This document shows positions 13,951 to 25,600 of a DNA stretch of 64,000 bases, in pieces. The stretch lies in NCBI GenBank assembly GCA_026419785.1, contig JAODTK010001888.1, positions 333,710 to 397,709 of the forward strand. Direction: 5' to 3'. Source of the stretch: Sclerodactyla briareus. Taxonomy: Eukaryota > Echinodermata > Holothuroidea > Dendrochirotida > Sclerodactylidae. Each line of letters begins with the position of its first letter. The first letter of the stretch is position 1. The position numbers and the translations under genes were made by a program. Under the pieces are notes generated by a model that worked only from the letters and a program-made list of their open reading frames with translations, did no database searches and had not been told where the DNA came from.

Positions 13951-14001
13951 ATCCTAAACGTGCAAATCTGGGAGTTTGCAAAATAAATAAAAAATAGCCG
14001 C

Positions 14002-14205
14002 GGGTGGGGTCCCATGGTTCGGAAACGAACGTTGATCTCAGAACAATTGCTATGCCTCGAAATACGCAAATTCGCCCAAAATATCAGTTCAGGGAAAATG
14101 AAAATGACCGCTGGGTGAAGTCCCATGGCCCGAAAACGAGAGTTGGTCTCAGACCGATCGCAATGCTTCGAAACGCGCAAATCTGCGAAAATGTCAGTTC
14201 TCCAA
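14002..14205. repeat. Two-copy tandem repeat, 111-bp period
   Basis: The unit beginning CCCATGG at 14011 recurs at 14122 with the same order of sub-blocks: an AAACGA block, a TTG.TCTCAGA block, GC.ATGC.TCGAAA, CGCAAAT.CGC and TCAGTTC. Divergence is roughly 20 percent by eye. On the minus strand both copies stay open in the same frame and give a doubled peptide of about 37 residues. That follows from the period being a multiple of three and is not evidence of a gene. Confidence 0.75.
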
Positions 14206-17200
14206 AAGAAAATTCAAGATGTCCCTCCTGTTGGAGCTATGCGGCCACCCTTAATTTCAAACCCATCCGAGATCACCATAATATGTGCGTAGTTTTGAAT
14301 CAAACAGACAAAGCGTTGAAGAGTTACTGCACCATGACAATGAAATAAAGTTCCTCGAAAATCCAAGATAACCGACACCAGAACGGTGTGGCGACGCCCA
14401 CTTTCAAATTTTTCCGAAAGTTATCCATGACGGATGAATGGGGCCGAGTTGAAGAAGTGCCCGAGTTTCCCCTGTGTTTAATAATGGTATTGGAATCAGT
14501 GACGCTTTACCGACACAAGCGGGGCGTTTTTTCCCTAATGTCCTTGGTACTTGCGGTTGCATGGGCGACGTATTTGCCTTGACTTCATGGTTCCGTCCTT
14601 TCCGCTTCACACAGTGGATTCTCTGGGGTTTCTGGAGTTTGTTACGTCTGTTCGGCTGTGAGCAGTCACGTGAACTTGAACTTCCGCTCCCCCAGGTTCC
14701 GAGGAAGTGGTCAGGTTCACTAATAGCCCTTCCGGACGGAGACGTAAAATGGCAATCCCGGGAGCAGGTTGGGATGGTTTATAGCACCCTTCCTCGGTAT
14801 CATCTGGGCACTAGTCGACAGAGGAGGGCAGTTATCGCTGGTGCTCATCCACGTTCAATACGGCCAGGGTTACAAGATGTGCCTTAACTGGCTTCCTGGA
14901 CCTAAAAGGAAATCAAATCAAGCATAGGATTCGATTAGATGCGTTGGAGAGCTAGAGCCCTAAAGTAAACTGTTCCGACGACCGCGGCTTGTTTCCGGGA
15001 CATAATGAATATTCTGTACGTCAGTATTTTGGAAACATTTTCAGTTTGTTTCGGTATCACCAGGCATTACCCCAATGCCGTCAAATATCACATGCGGTAT
15101 ACTTTTTACGTCATAGGATTCCCTTACAACTCGTCTATAGGAGGAGAGCAAACTATATCCACAATTATCAATACGTGTTCAATTTCTATATCCCCTGTGA
15201 AGCCCATTCCCACGTCGAAAGAAGAAGCGTCCATCGTAGTACAATTGATCATTATTGACTTGCTATTATACAATATTCTAGCTTGTTCACTCGCCTCATA
15301 CCATTCCAGTGCACTGTTTCATCTCAATAGGATGATGCCGCTTAGGCGATTGATTGCTATTTACAAGTCACTCAGCAGGGTCCAATTTTCACGCGTGGGT
15401 AGCGTGATACTCTACCTGCTGAGTCGCTACAATTCGTGAAATGGCCAACGAAATATTATGACCAGGAGACTATTTAAATTTCGAGTAACTTCTCCCTGCT
15501 ACTAGAGCGGGGTACCCATATGGCAGGTGGCGAACACGTTGAGCGTAAATCAACATACCACTCTGTTCGCATAATCATAGGATAACCGCGCTACATGGAA
15601 AACGGAACAGTACACGTTCCCCGTGTCTCACATCACTAATAGATTGGAAAGTACTCCGCATGAAAATATTGTATATTGACACAACCTATTTCTGACGATT
15701 TTCTGAGTTTCTGGTTCTAACTTCAAATAGCATTGTTTGCTACGACCTCCGGACGGAACGGAATATTTTCTCGGTTGATCGAGAGTGTTGAATCATGCAG
15801 CCGCTCCGCAAACACGGATATTCATTCCATGATTAGAGAGAAGTTGAAATGGCGTGCTATCCTGGCCTTTGCTGGTGATAGAAATACAATGCGAACTTTG
15901 GGGAGGTGAATATTATCCTATTGTAACATGAACCATTGACTTCAATAACTTCAAAAAAGCATGTTGCCTATTATATATTGTATATTGATGTACAGCAACA
16001 TTCTGCATCCTGTTGGCATTTACTGAAGACTACTCAATTACGTTAGCTATACATCGCTTATAATAACATATGCCTCAATAGCGCCCCTTTTTCATGTGTA
16101 ATGCTTTCGTCATTGAATTCTTGTGAGCAGGCAACTAACCCTTCCTCCAACCGCCTGAGGTACCAAAACAGATGCGCAACCAACCAGCTGCGGAGCCGTC
16201 TGTGCGGCCAGTCAGATCCAACCGCATCCCATGTCGACAGAACACAGTGAGAGGATCAGATGTCGAATAGGCCTCTGTATACACAACTCGCCACAATTGA
16301 CGGTTAGAAAATCTCCTGGCTATCACATCCCGGGCGTTACCCTCCATATTATGTTCCTTACGCTCAACCGGAAGGAAGTTTTCGATTACTCAGCAATTGA
16401 TCAGAGCTATCTATCGAGGCTCACTACACCAATCCCAATATCCGCCGTATCATAGATAATCGATCAGGAGTGTTTGTATTTTGATTATATATTTCATCAT
16501 CCCGCTTCCTTAAGCACACGAGAGGCCCCTACATTGTTGGTGCAAATTTGTGACAAACAAAATGATTCGATGCACTGGATGCGAAACATTATTTATTATT
16601 ATGCAACCAATATTGAGTGAATGTGAACTTACGATGGAAGTTGTGGTACATAATTGATAACTTTACCAATAGTGCATCAATGATCAATATTCAGTCTACT
16701 TTCTGTCCAATCGTAACCATGTGCAACAACTCCTACACGACTCATTAATAGTCGTCGGGATGCAGAATACCCCATCAACCACTAGTTTTTATAATGAGAT
16801 TCAAGTCCTGCCATACAAACTGCAGCCGCAATTAGGTGGTAAGTACTGTCTGTGTCGTATTATATTCATTAGCAGTTATTAGTTCGTTATAACAAGGCAA
16901 CAATACAGCCTATTAAATATTGAAATTCGTTTTTTTGTTTATGAATAGCAATAACAGTATGTAACAGATTTTTTTTAATAACCATAACATCGAGTGGCGA
17001 CGAATTCATGATGCCGATTACAGTAATGGTAGACTGTCTCCCCAAGCCAATTCGGAGTTACATTTAATGAGATGATAATGAATGTGTCACAGGCAGGTCA
17101 TAGGGAAATGACCACAATTCGACGTTGAACGTACAGTGTGTAGAACGATCTTTCGAAACTCCCCTGCCGACAATTCACGAATCCTGCCTCACAAACCTTA

Positions 17201-17985
17201 TCAACAATAACATCCGAAATCATGGGATGAATTTGTTCCTTTTTTCAAATAGTGGTGACAGTTTGCTGTGGGGGGAATCTGACCGTCTAATCCCCGAACT
17301 GTTCTGTGGTGAGCATGCGCACTTAGAACTACGAACTGGCCTATTCGTCCATAAAATATAATGTGCTCTATTCACCTCGGCACAAAGAGACACTGCAACT
17401 TCGGTTTACTACACGCACCAGGAAGACCCAATTATACTATCAGAGCAATACATGAGATAGCTTGAAACAATTTATGTCCGCAGACTGTCAACATTGAACG
17501 AAGATATATGAGTGAAGCGCGGGTATGACGTTTGATTCTTTCGTGGTATTTACTTGAGAGTGAATCTGATTGAAGTGACCCATAGTTGACAATCCTCTCG
17601 CTACCAAAATGGTGTCTTGAAATCCACATTGAAGAAGAAATATGGGAATAAGGTGTGAAATGATATTGTCAGACGCGGAAGACGCTACCAGTAACAATCG
17701 GAATGCCGAAAAACGATTGGAACCTTTTCGCGGAGACGAATGAGGGGTTTTCTCATATTTTTCCAACAGTGACATTCGTGACTCAAGCAAATCGATTCCA
17801 AAAAAAAAAATCGTTAATATTTTTCAGGTTTGCTTTGGTAGGATGAATAGTTTTTCACTGTAAATTTGAAATTGATGAAGTTGGTTGCTCGTGATTTTGC
17901 CTATGTGATAGGGCTTAGGGATGTTCACTATTTAGACGGTTTACCCTCAGTTTCAGGTTTCTCGCTTCTTTCCCATGTCCCTTTC
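14206..17985. other. No confidently recognised gene
   Basis: Several ORFs of 60-144 codons occur here. The longest plus-strand frame opens at 15005 (144 codons), but it has no motif and no recognisable splice context. A minus-strand stretch at 16390-16135 is richer in GC than its surroundings and stays open for 85 codons; it is listed among the findings. A nested hairpin lies at 15371-15423. Nothing else is supported. Confidence 0.45.
15371..15423. repeat. Nested inverted repeat (hairpin)
   Basis: The outer arms CTCAGCAGG (15371-15379) and CCTGCTGAG (15415-15423) are perfect over 9 bp. They enclose a second perfect 6-bp pair, TCACGC (15389-15394) and GCGTGA (15402-15407). The structure is visible in sequence. 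No function is known, and chance is a real possibility in 64 kb. Confidence 0.5.
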
Positions 17986-17989
17986 TTTT

Positions 17990-19090
17990 TCTGGCTATTT
18001 GGTATCACCGATCCTGAACTCAGGGAACCGAGTTGGGTTGGAGAGCACGTGTATAAGTCATGATCTGCTCTGAATGACTGGACCTACATAAAGTTACTGC
18101 TCTACGTTCAAGGACGCTATATAACACAGGCAGGGTGATGTCTCCTCAAATGTCATAAACTGCCCATCATTTTCCCATTTCCTGTCATTTAAATTGCAAC
18201 TAAACGACAGACATTTATATATGCAACCCGGAAAACTTTATTCAATACTATACCTGACTAGTAGTCGGAGATGAATCTACTTCTGACTTCTGTGGGACGA
18301 ACGCTCTATTGGATGTTAGTTAGCTCAATAGCTCAATTTTTCTCTGTTCTTTTCAACCCGAAGAATATACTCCTTCACTTTAATTTTTCAATTGGCTACT
18401 GGCTGTTTGGCATCACTGATACTGTACTCCAGAACCTTGTTAGGTTGGAGGGCACGGCACATTCGAAGATTCGTAAATAAGTGTTTGGAATTATTATTTG
18501 GTTGAAGAAGGAGGCGGATTAGCTCAACCGGTAGAGTACAGACTGCGAAACCGATTGCGAGCTCGGATCCCATTGGAAGCCGATGTCTTTACGCAGTGCT
18601 GTAGGACAAGGCTTTTCTCCTGAAATGTTCCCCGCCACGTACCTTGTGAGGCGACTTGCGAAGAGTATCGAGTGCCGTTGTCCAGCATTGGGAATCACTC
18701 AGGAGACACGATGACGCGACGTCCCTGAAATGGTGCGTCGGGAGATAACGAGCAAGAGTGCGTGCTGTATAATACTGGTGTGACAAGTCATTGATGATCA
18801 GGGTCAATATCTATGAAGCCCTTTGAGCATGTCTCTGACCTGGATGAGGGCGCTCTATAAGAACGACACATCACTATTATAATGATGTTCCACTCCAAGC
18901 GACTGAACCGACGACACGTAGTTGCTTCACGTTCGAGGACGCTGTAGTATGATGGCTTCTAAAATATTATTTTCTGATTTTCCTCTCATGTGAATTGCTA
19001 TCCCTTTGTTCATATAATGTCTGACTAGTATGGTCGAAGGGGTACCAATTTCTGACTTCAGATTCTGTTAGGCGAAATCTCTACTGTCTG
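17990..19090. repeat. Cluster of diverged tandem duplications
   Basis: A block containing CTATTTGGTATCAC.GAT, then CTGAACTC, then GTTGGGTTGGAGAGCACG at 17994-18050 recurs as CTGTTTGGCATCACTGAT ... GTTAGGTTGGAGGGCACG at 18409-18457, an offset of about 411 bp. Separately, GTTCAAGGACGCTATA (about 18109) and CTGACTAGTA ... CTTCTGACTTC (about 18255-18290) recur as GTTCGAGGACGCTGTA (about 18931) and CTGACTAGTA ... TTTCTGACTTC (about 19021-19060), an offset of about 770-820 bp. The cluster looks like an old tandem array broken by the SINE at 18512. Confidence 0.6.
18512..18620 (+). mobile_element. tRNA-derived SINE
   Basis: The A-box-like TTAGCTCAACCGGTAGAG at 18519-18536 is a good match to the tRNA D-arm promoter. 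The B-box-like GAGCTCGGATCCC at 18559-18571 is weaker. A decayed 'tgTCCTTGaGCAAGGCact' motif follows at about 18596-18620 (GTAGGACAAGGC). There is no closing acceptor stem, so this is a SINE and not a tRNA gene. Confidence 0.65.
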
Positions 19091-19870
19091 GATGAACAGT
19101 CATCGCCAATTAGGGAAGATAGTCAGACACAAGCGTGTTCCATCTATTCTGAAGTAATCACTTAACCTAGATTTTTCGTTCATTCTTGATGAATTCATCT
19201 AGCAGATAGCTCGTCGTTGAAGCTTTGTCGTCAGTGAAAGCAAAGCGGAGGAGAGGCCTGTGTACATGACAGACTGGCACGCTCCTAGCCACGACGAATA
19301 AATACGCGATATTAGTAAAGGCGCACAATTACGAATTATACCTTCCGTGCATCGACTGTTGAAATCTCCGGTGTCCTATATAGCGTCCAGTCAATTCGCT
19401 TCACATTAATACACGTGATATTGGGTATACGCTACCAAACGCAATTGCTTCTTTTCGGTAGGTGAAGGTGAAGAAAAAAGTAGTTGGGGATATTGGTTAT
19501 TGGTTAGTGGTTATTGGATATAATCTCGCCCGTCGTGAACAGACGAGATGCGGGAGTTGTATGGCTCAGATGTGGTGCAACGGGTGGCCTTTTTTGGTCG
19601 AAGAGGCTCGAGAAGGTGGAGGTCAGGCCGTCCCACTCTTCCTGATAGGTCATTGTAATTAATGGCTTCCGTGATTAACACCCCCTCTCCACGGTATGAC
19701 TTGGCCTTGTTCAGCTCCAGACAGGATTCATATAAAAGAACTGGATCAAAGTCCTTATGCTCTCAGATGAGCAACACCACCTGTCAGATAAGGCCCAAGG
19801 CTCTCATGCCATTCAAAAGTTGTCGGTGAACTCCCAACTCGTTCATGGACTGATGGACCAGCAATTCCTC
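19091..19870. other. No recognised gene or element
   Basis: Only short ORFs. A low-complexity string of TTGGTTATTGG units is present near 19490-19520. No motifs or repeats link it to other parts of the window. Confidence 0.5.
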
Positions 19871-19874
19871 TCGG

Positions 19875-19985
19875 GCTATGACTTTTTTCAGTCGGTAGAA
19901 TTCCGGAAGTCATGTCATCGGGAGGTTGGGAGTTCGAATCCCACAGACTGAACAACTCACGGTGCGTCCATGGGCACACTCGACT
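19875..19985 (+). mobile_element. tRNA-derived SINE
   Basis: A good B box, GAGTTCGAATCCC, at 19930-19942 is preceded by an A-box remnant TCAGTCGGTAGAA at 19888-19900. The segment between them (CCGGAAGTCATGTCATCGGG) has the layout of a SINE head. A GGTGCGTCCATGGGCACACT segment follows, a decayed version of the 'GTGCCCTTGGGCAAGGCACT' motif. The A box to B box spacing is tRNA-like, but the acceptor stem does not pair. Confidence 0.7.
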
Positions 19986-19989
19986 ACAC

Positions 19990-22305
19990 TTGACTACGGC
20001 ATGTAGCCACACACACGCGCGCATTGCCTACAAAGTGCACACACTACGGTGATGATAGATTCTCCTGACTTCATCAAGAAGTGAATTGGCAACACTATGT
20101 CAGGAGTCTGGGAAAATTACCTCACTTTACCTGAACACATGCTGGAATTTATTGATTTTTTTCCTTGTAAGATAAGTTGTTAGGAACAAGATATCAATTT
20201 TAATAATGTCCCTCCCACCCAACAGAGGCGGGACCAGCTTCCCAGTGAGGGGAGTCAATCTTTCCCCATTTTCCATTCCGTTCACGGATTTTTCCTGATA
20301 CGCGGCGCCATTCCCCAACAAGGGAATTTTTGCCGCTTTCACTTTTCCCTTCCCAATTTTTCCTGGTATATTTTCGCAATTTTGAAAGTATGCGCCCGTA
20401 AACAATCTGTTGAGCGGGAGGGGGATTGGGGGCTGATCGGAGGGTGGCGGAATCCCGGTTGCGCCGCTTTGCCGTCCCGTTTTTTCCTCCTAATTCTTCG
20501 TCCTCCACCACCCAAACCTACCGCAGAAATGAAAATAAATGTACTCGAATCATACCACGATATATAATTGGAAACAGCTCTTTCTAATACCTAACACAAG
20601 ACACAGCAGCTCGGAACGTTACGTAACCTACAGAAGCTAGGTTAGCGTTCCAAGCTCCTGTGACAAAGAAGCGCCCCAATAAAGGGGTTTTACGACATGG
20701 GCCATAGTGAGTTAATGCTTCCAGCCAATAACAACACATGTAAAGAAACATCATGAAACACAAAGCATGGCAAAACTATGGCCAGCTAGGGTAGTTGCGC
20801 ACGCGAGTAAACATTGCCTAACTTATGGCCCTGTTGTGTCGTGGTGCACATGAAAGGCCTAATGTAAAGACCCTAACTCAAGCCTGCATTATGCCTGCAT
20901 TATTTCTACTATAGGCTGAATAAAACAATATTTCCGAGGTCTCCAAAGGGCTTGAATAAGAAATCATCGCAGAGTGCAGTTGTAACATGGAAGATGGAGG
21001 CCAATCCAGCAATTATTGCGTCCACCGGATATGAAATTCATGGAGATGGATCTATTAAGTATTATATTCACGAAAATGACGGTAGACCAATCAGCAATGG
21101 ACTATCATATACCAACGAAAACATCAGTATCAACCAATGATAATGTACCTTAGTAGTTATTGATGAAGTTTTCTGAAATGAATGAAATGGTGCAGGGGGG
21201 GGGGCGGGGATTACTGCACAGCAGAGAGAGTAGCATTATTCCTAAGTGTATTTTTTAGAAGTGCAAGGGTTCGGTGTACCATCACTCCACCCACTCGATG
21301 ATCGAGGACATGTGAGGAACCTTGAGTACAACAGTAGCAGTCTGCCGCTCGCCCCTCTAGTGTTGCGAGAGCGCACGGGTATTTCAATGATCGGAGTAAG
21401 TCTGTGAAGGACGTTTAGAATGCCTAACGATGTCTTGGAGGGTTAAATACGCACTCGATTTCAGTAATAATGATATCGGGATACTGTCCAATGCTTGACA
21501 GTTTCGTGGTCGCCCGAATAGTTGGAGTTCAGATTCACTCCGATCATCTTTCTTTTTCTCCTTCTTTTTTTTTTTTGGAGGGGGGGGGGGAAGGGGGGCA
21601 ATGAGGAAACCTCGAATATCAAACATTGAGAGATTGCCCCAGCTAGACTGAGTACTGACCTGCTGACCTTACTGGTAAAACATCACGATGGACTTTTATA
21701 CAACGAAGAAATAAAAACATGTTCTGCCGATTCTAAGTGAATGGTGGTAGCCCGGGAATTGTTGCAATTCCCGAATTTACAAACAAAGAGTGGTTCTTGC
21801 AACTAAGGTCACTAACGAATTTAGTTTGCAGGTGACGGTAGTATACGCTGTCCACTAAGAGCCGACTGATGGACTGACTGTCCACAGTAAATAGCGTTTG
21901 TGGCGGCGCTTTTTCATTGTCACCCCAGCATTGAAGCAAGAGGACCATACAAGCTGCAAGTTACAGAATTATATAAAATTGACATCATCACTTACTGACG
22001 TTAGAGATGTTTAGTTGTCGAGGCAGTACAGTCTCGGATTGATCCTTTCATCACATAATCATACACAAATGTGGTCAAATCAGTTCAGCTGATCAGGATT
22101 ACTATGTGTCTTATAGGTACTAGGTACTTATAGGGGAGACACACCGGTTTTAGTTACTACTGGAGGAGACGGAATTGTAACATTCCTAAAATCAAACACC
22201 ATATTCTTCCTACCAGTTTGGTGACAAATTTAACAATTCTTCGAAAAGTGTATAATTCAGCTGACCGTCTCGATCCGTTTTTTCACCGTCATTTGCTCAT
22301 ATTTT
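19990..22305. other. No recognised gene; low-complexity tracts
   Basis: A short CA/CG-rich run lies at 20009-20023. GC-rich segments at 20200-20520 give overlapping ORFs in several frames with no motif. A T-run followed by a G-run sits at about 21566-21599. No element boundaries are visible. Confidence 0.5.
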
Positions 22306-22668
22306 CTAGAGTTTTGGATTTTTCGTAGATAGAATTTTTTGTTGATTTTTTCGTTTCCTGACGTTTTCCCGTCCGGATGAAACTAATGCAGTCCGAGTGG
22401 AGTTCAGTCCTACATCATGAAGACCAATCCTTCGCCAATCGCAACCGCAAGTAGAGCCATCCCGGGGAAATCCTCCGGTGACAGCCGGATTTATACCTCG
22501 GAACATTTGCTTGCATAGTGCCACTGAACTACCGATATCACTCCACTCTACCATTTCTCCGCCCACTCTTCCTTTCTCCGAAGTTTGATACCCAAATTGT
22601 GTAGCACACGAGAAGGAGCTGAATGATACAATGCACCTGACACAAAACATAATCAAAATACTTCTCAT
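22306..22668 (-). CDS. Candidate exon or small secreted protein, unknown
   Basis: I do not recognise this protein. From a true ATG at 22668 it is open for 120 codons. The first 20 or so residues are hydrophobic after MRS and end in a small-residue stretch (FSCATQ), which would suit a signal peptide cleaved near residue 22. The next 65 residues are polar and glycine-rich, with cysteines at CKQMF and STCGCDW. The last 25 residues are basic and low in complexity, as if reading past a splice donor; a GTAGGA after CTTCATGAT is one possibility. No polyadenylation signal is obvious just downstream. An open stretch of this length also arises by chance in 64 kb, so confidence is low. Confidence 0.25.
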   Translation of the reverse strand: MRSILIMFCVRCIVSFSSFSCATQFGYQTSEKGRVGGEMVEWSDIGSSVALCKQMFRGINPAVTGGFPRDGSTCGCDWRRIGLHDVGLNSTRTALVSSGRENVRKRKNQQKILSTKNPKL

Positions 22669-25600
22669 CCTGATTCATTCTAAAAGAGACTCATATAATT
22701 CCCAGGTGATAGCGATGAACAAGTGGGTGATGAAACGACATTTCGGAAATACATCATTCTACTACGTATAAGCTCTGGCGACTTCTCTCCACTGTTCCCC
22801 GAGCCCTTAATCTGTTGGAGATGAAAATAAAATGTGTTGTCGGTTTCTATTTCGGTATTTAATGTCCAGCCATTTTAGTTTATTGTTGCAGTCATTCATC
22901 GAACAGAGACGTTGATTACCTGGAAGGTTTCCCGAGGATATCGTAGTTATTAGAAGGAGTTAGTATTTATAAGCAATGAGTCTTTGCCCATGTTTTTATT
23001 AAATACGAAAATCCTATCTAAATTCCAGAACAGAGTCGAGCTAGCTAACTTGTCATTATATATCTCAGTGATTAAGGTACATGGTATTCTTTTATAACCC
23101 TCGCTTAGGTATCCTAGTGATACCTATCATCGATCCTCGTAAATGGGCTTGCAAAACATACTAGACTATTGGACTGTTGACAGTTTCCCGCGAAATGAAC
23201 TCAATGTGTACACGTACGTACTTATGCACTATTCGTGCCGTACTCTGACTGTTGGAATATAACCTGTACCAACGCAACAACCTACTAGGATTTATCACGT
23301 AGTTTCATAATCATATCCAGCATGTTGAACCCAACAGAGCTCACTGTAACTGGATTGCATGGTCTGTGTGGAGGGGGAAAAAGCCTGGTCTGACAAGGTT
23401 ATATTTGAAAAAACACGAAAATCTCATTCGATCACCAGTGTTCGTGTCAATTTCCTTCACTGAACATGGTGTGAAGGGAACACAAGCGACCAAAAGACGT
23501 CATGGAATCCACACTATAGTCGAAGTACCTATCGAAAATATGATTTTCCAATATGAAGCATGACAGAAGGTATATTATTCGATAGCTGTCAAAAATTAGT
23601 GGTCAACTGAATCATATTTGTTTGATTCAGTTTTTACATTCGTTAACGAACCTATAGGATAAAACCTAAGTAAAGTACTATGATTGAATTTTTAACAACT
23701 GACATCAGAAAATTGGTGGCCATCAGGATTGCCAACACTGATATTAGAACCTGAAAAACAAGATCGTGTCTCATTATGAGAAACCCACATACCAAGCAAG
23801 AGTCAGGAGTCGAACACACCTAAACACACACATGCACACGCATACACACAAACGGGCAGGTCGTGTCTACGTTCCTCTGATGTTGTGAAGAAATCATTGA
23901 AAATAATAACATTACCCACTTCCACTTTTCGAGTCATTCTGCAAATTTGTGAAATAGCAGTTGGAATGTATACTTCTGAACGATCAAGTAAGTGATGATA
24001 CTTTCAACTCAGTTTCATGTGTAATGAGAGGCAGGCCTAACTTATAATAGTGGGTTGCGGGAATATGAGAGAGCAAACCAATTGATCATTCTGTTACTCG
24101 TTTGTATCCAGATTAGGTAATTAAGGGATGAAAAAGCGACGGCACACGTTCTCTCATGTTTTGCAACACTAATAGCATGTAATGCTGCATAGATGGACAC
24201 AACCGATGTCAGGAGAAGCCGAGCTATACAGTTACACTATATAATGCTAGTTTCAATTAACTCCAACGGAATCGTTAATGAACTTCGAATTCATCATAAT
24301 AGTGATATACTAAGGGGAATTATTAGCGTCAGTTTTTTTCTCGCTTGTGTGAACGTACTAATGAAACTTTTGAAAGGAGATTCATTATTCCATGCGTCTG
24401 TACCATGATATTACTTACTTTTAAACTAATCAGCATGGGTGTACTGTGGGTAGTCGATTACAACTACCAAGGCTAAGAAACATCAGCGGGCGCTATCGCC
24501 AATGTGATATTACGATATCCAATGAGTGTCACATATCAATGACAGCAAACAGAAGTGAAGAGAAGGATTTTCTCATCGTTTCTTAAGAGTAAAATTCGTG
24601 ATTGAAGCAAGCCGATTTCAGGATTAAATCTCTCGAATTGTGCCATTTTCTCTTTCTTTCTATGCGCTGATAGTAGTATTAGGCATGCATTCTTTGTTGG
24701 GGAGGGGAAGGGGGTCGCGCCCTAACCTCATTTTTATCATTGTACCCTCCCGTGCCCCACACAACACGTGCATGTGCCCGCCCCTCACTGAGGGATATTC
24801 TAGTTCAACCTTGTTATGATCGTGTACTCCACGCGATACGGGTTACAGCTTCGTGTTACATTCCGAGAAGTGTTGTGCCCTACCATTGGATTGTGCCCTC
24901 CCCGACGTGAGTAATGTGCCCTTCAACTCCTAATTTGTGAGTGAACCCCTCCCCGAAACATGAAAATCAGTTCCACTCCATATAGCCTGCTCAGTGTAAT
25001 GTGTCATAGCAATCGTCAATACTCAAGGTGAGTCAAACGGTACATCCTAGGGTAGTGTAGGTGGTCCGAGGGCAACACGGTACAACTGTACGGTGACAGG
25101 GCACAAGCAGGTATCAATAAGGACCCTTTGTTGAATCATCTTAGTGAAAGGTGAAAGGAGCTATAGTGATTGGGGTTAAACGCGGCGGGGCTCTTCTATT
25201 GTAACGGGGGGCCACCCAAAAATTTGAATGACAGTTATAAAGTATTATTAACTGTATAAAAGGAGTCAACCGACGAATATCAGATCGAGGATATTAAGGA
25301 AAGATTCCTTGAATCTAGCAATATTTTTAGATTTTGTATTCCCCCAGAAACCAGCGGGAAGGAAGTCGTGAAAAACATTTTATTACTTCACTACTCAAGG
25401 CAAAGAGTGGAGTGGAGTTCGTTATAGATATTGGTTGGCCTACTTCGGGAGACGTATCCAATCTTTATATTTTGTCAATTGGAAACAAAACGTTAACACC
25501 GTAAGTAGTTTTCACTAGGAGTGTGAACTTATTTTCCACTAACTTTAAATCATTTATAATCAGGAGTAACAAGCTGCATCAACGACCCTCTTGATTGGTG

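Noticed and set aside
15005..15439. 144-codon plus-strand frame from ATG
   Set aside because: Hydrophobic, without family or splice features. It runs through the nested hairpin and shows no sign of coding constraint.
19875..19985. Functional tRNA gene
   Set aside because: The B box is good but the acceptor and anticodon stems do not pair; the downstream SINE motif explains it better.
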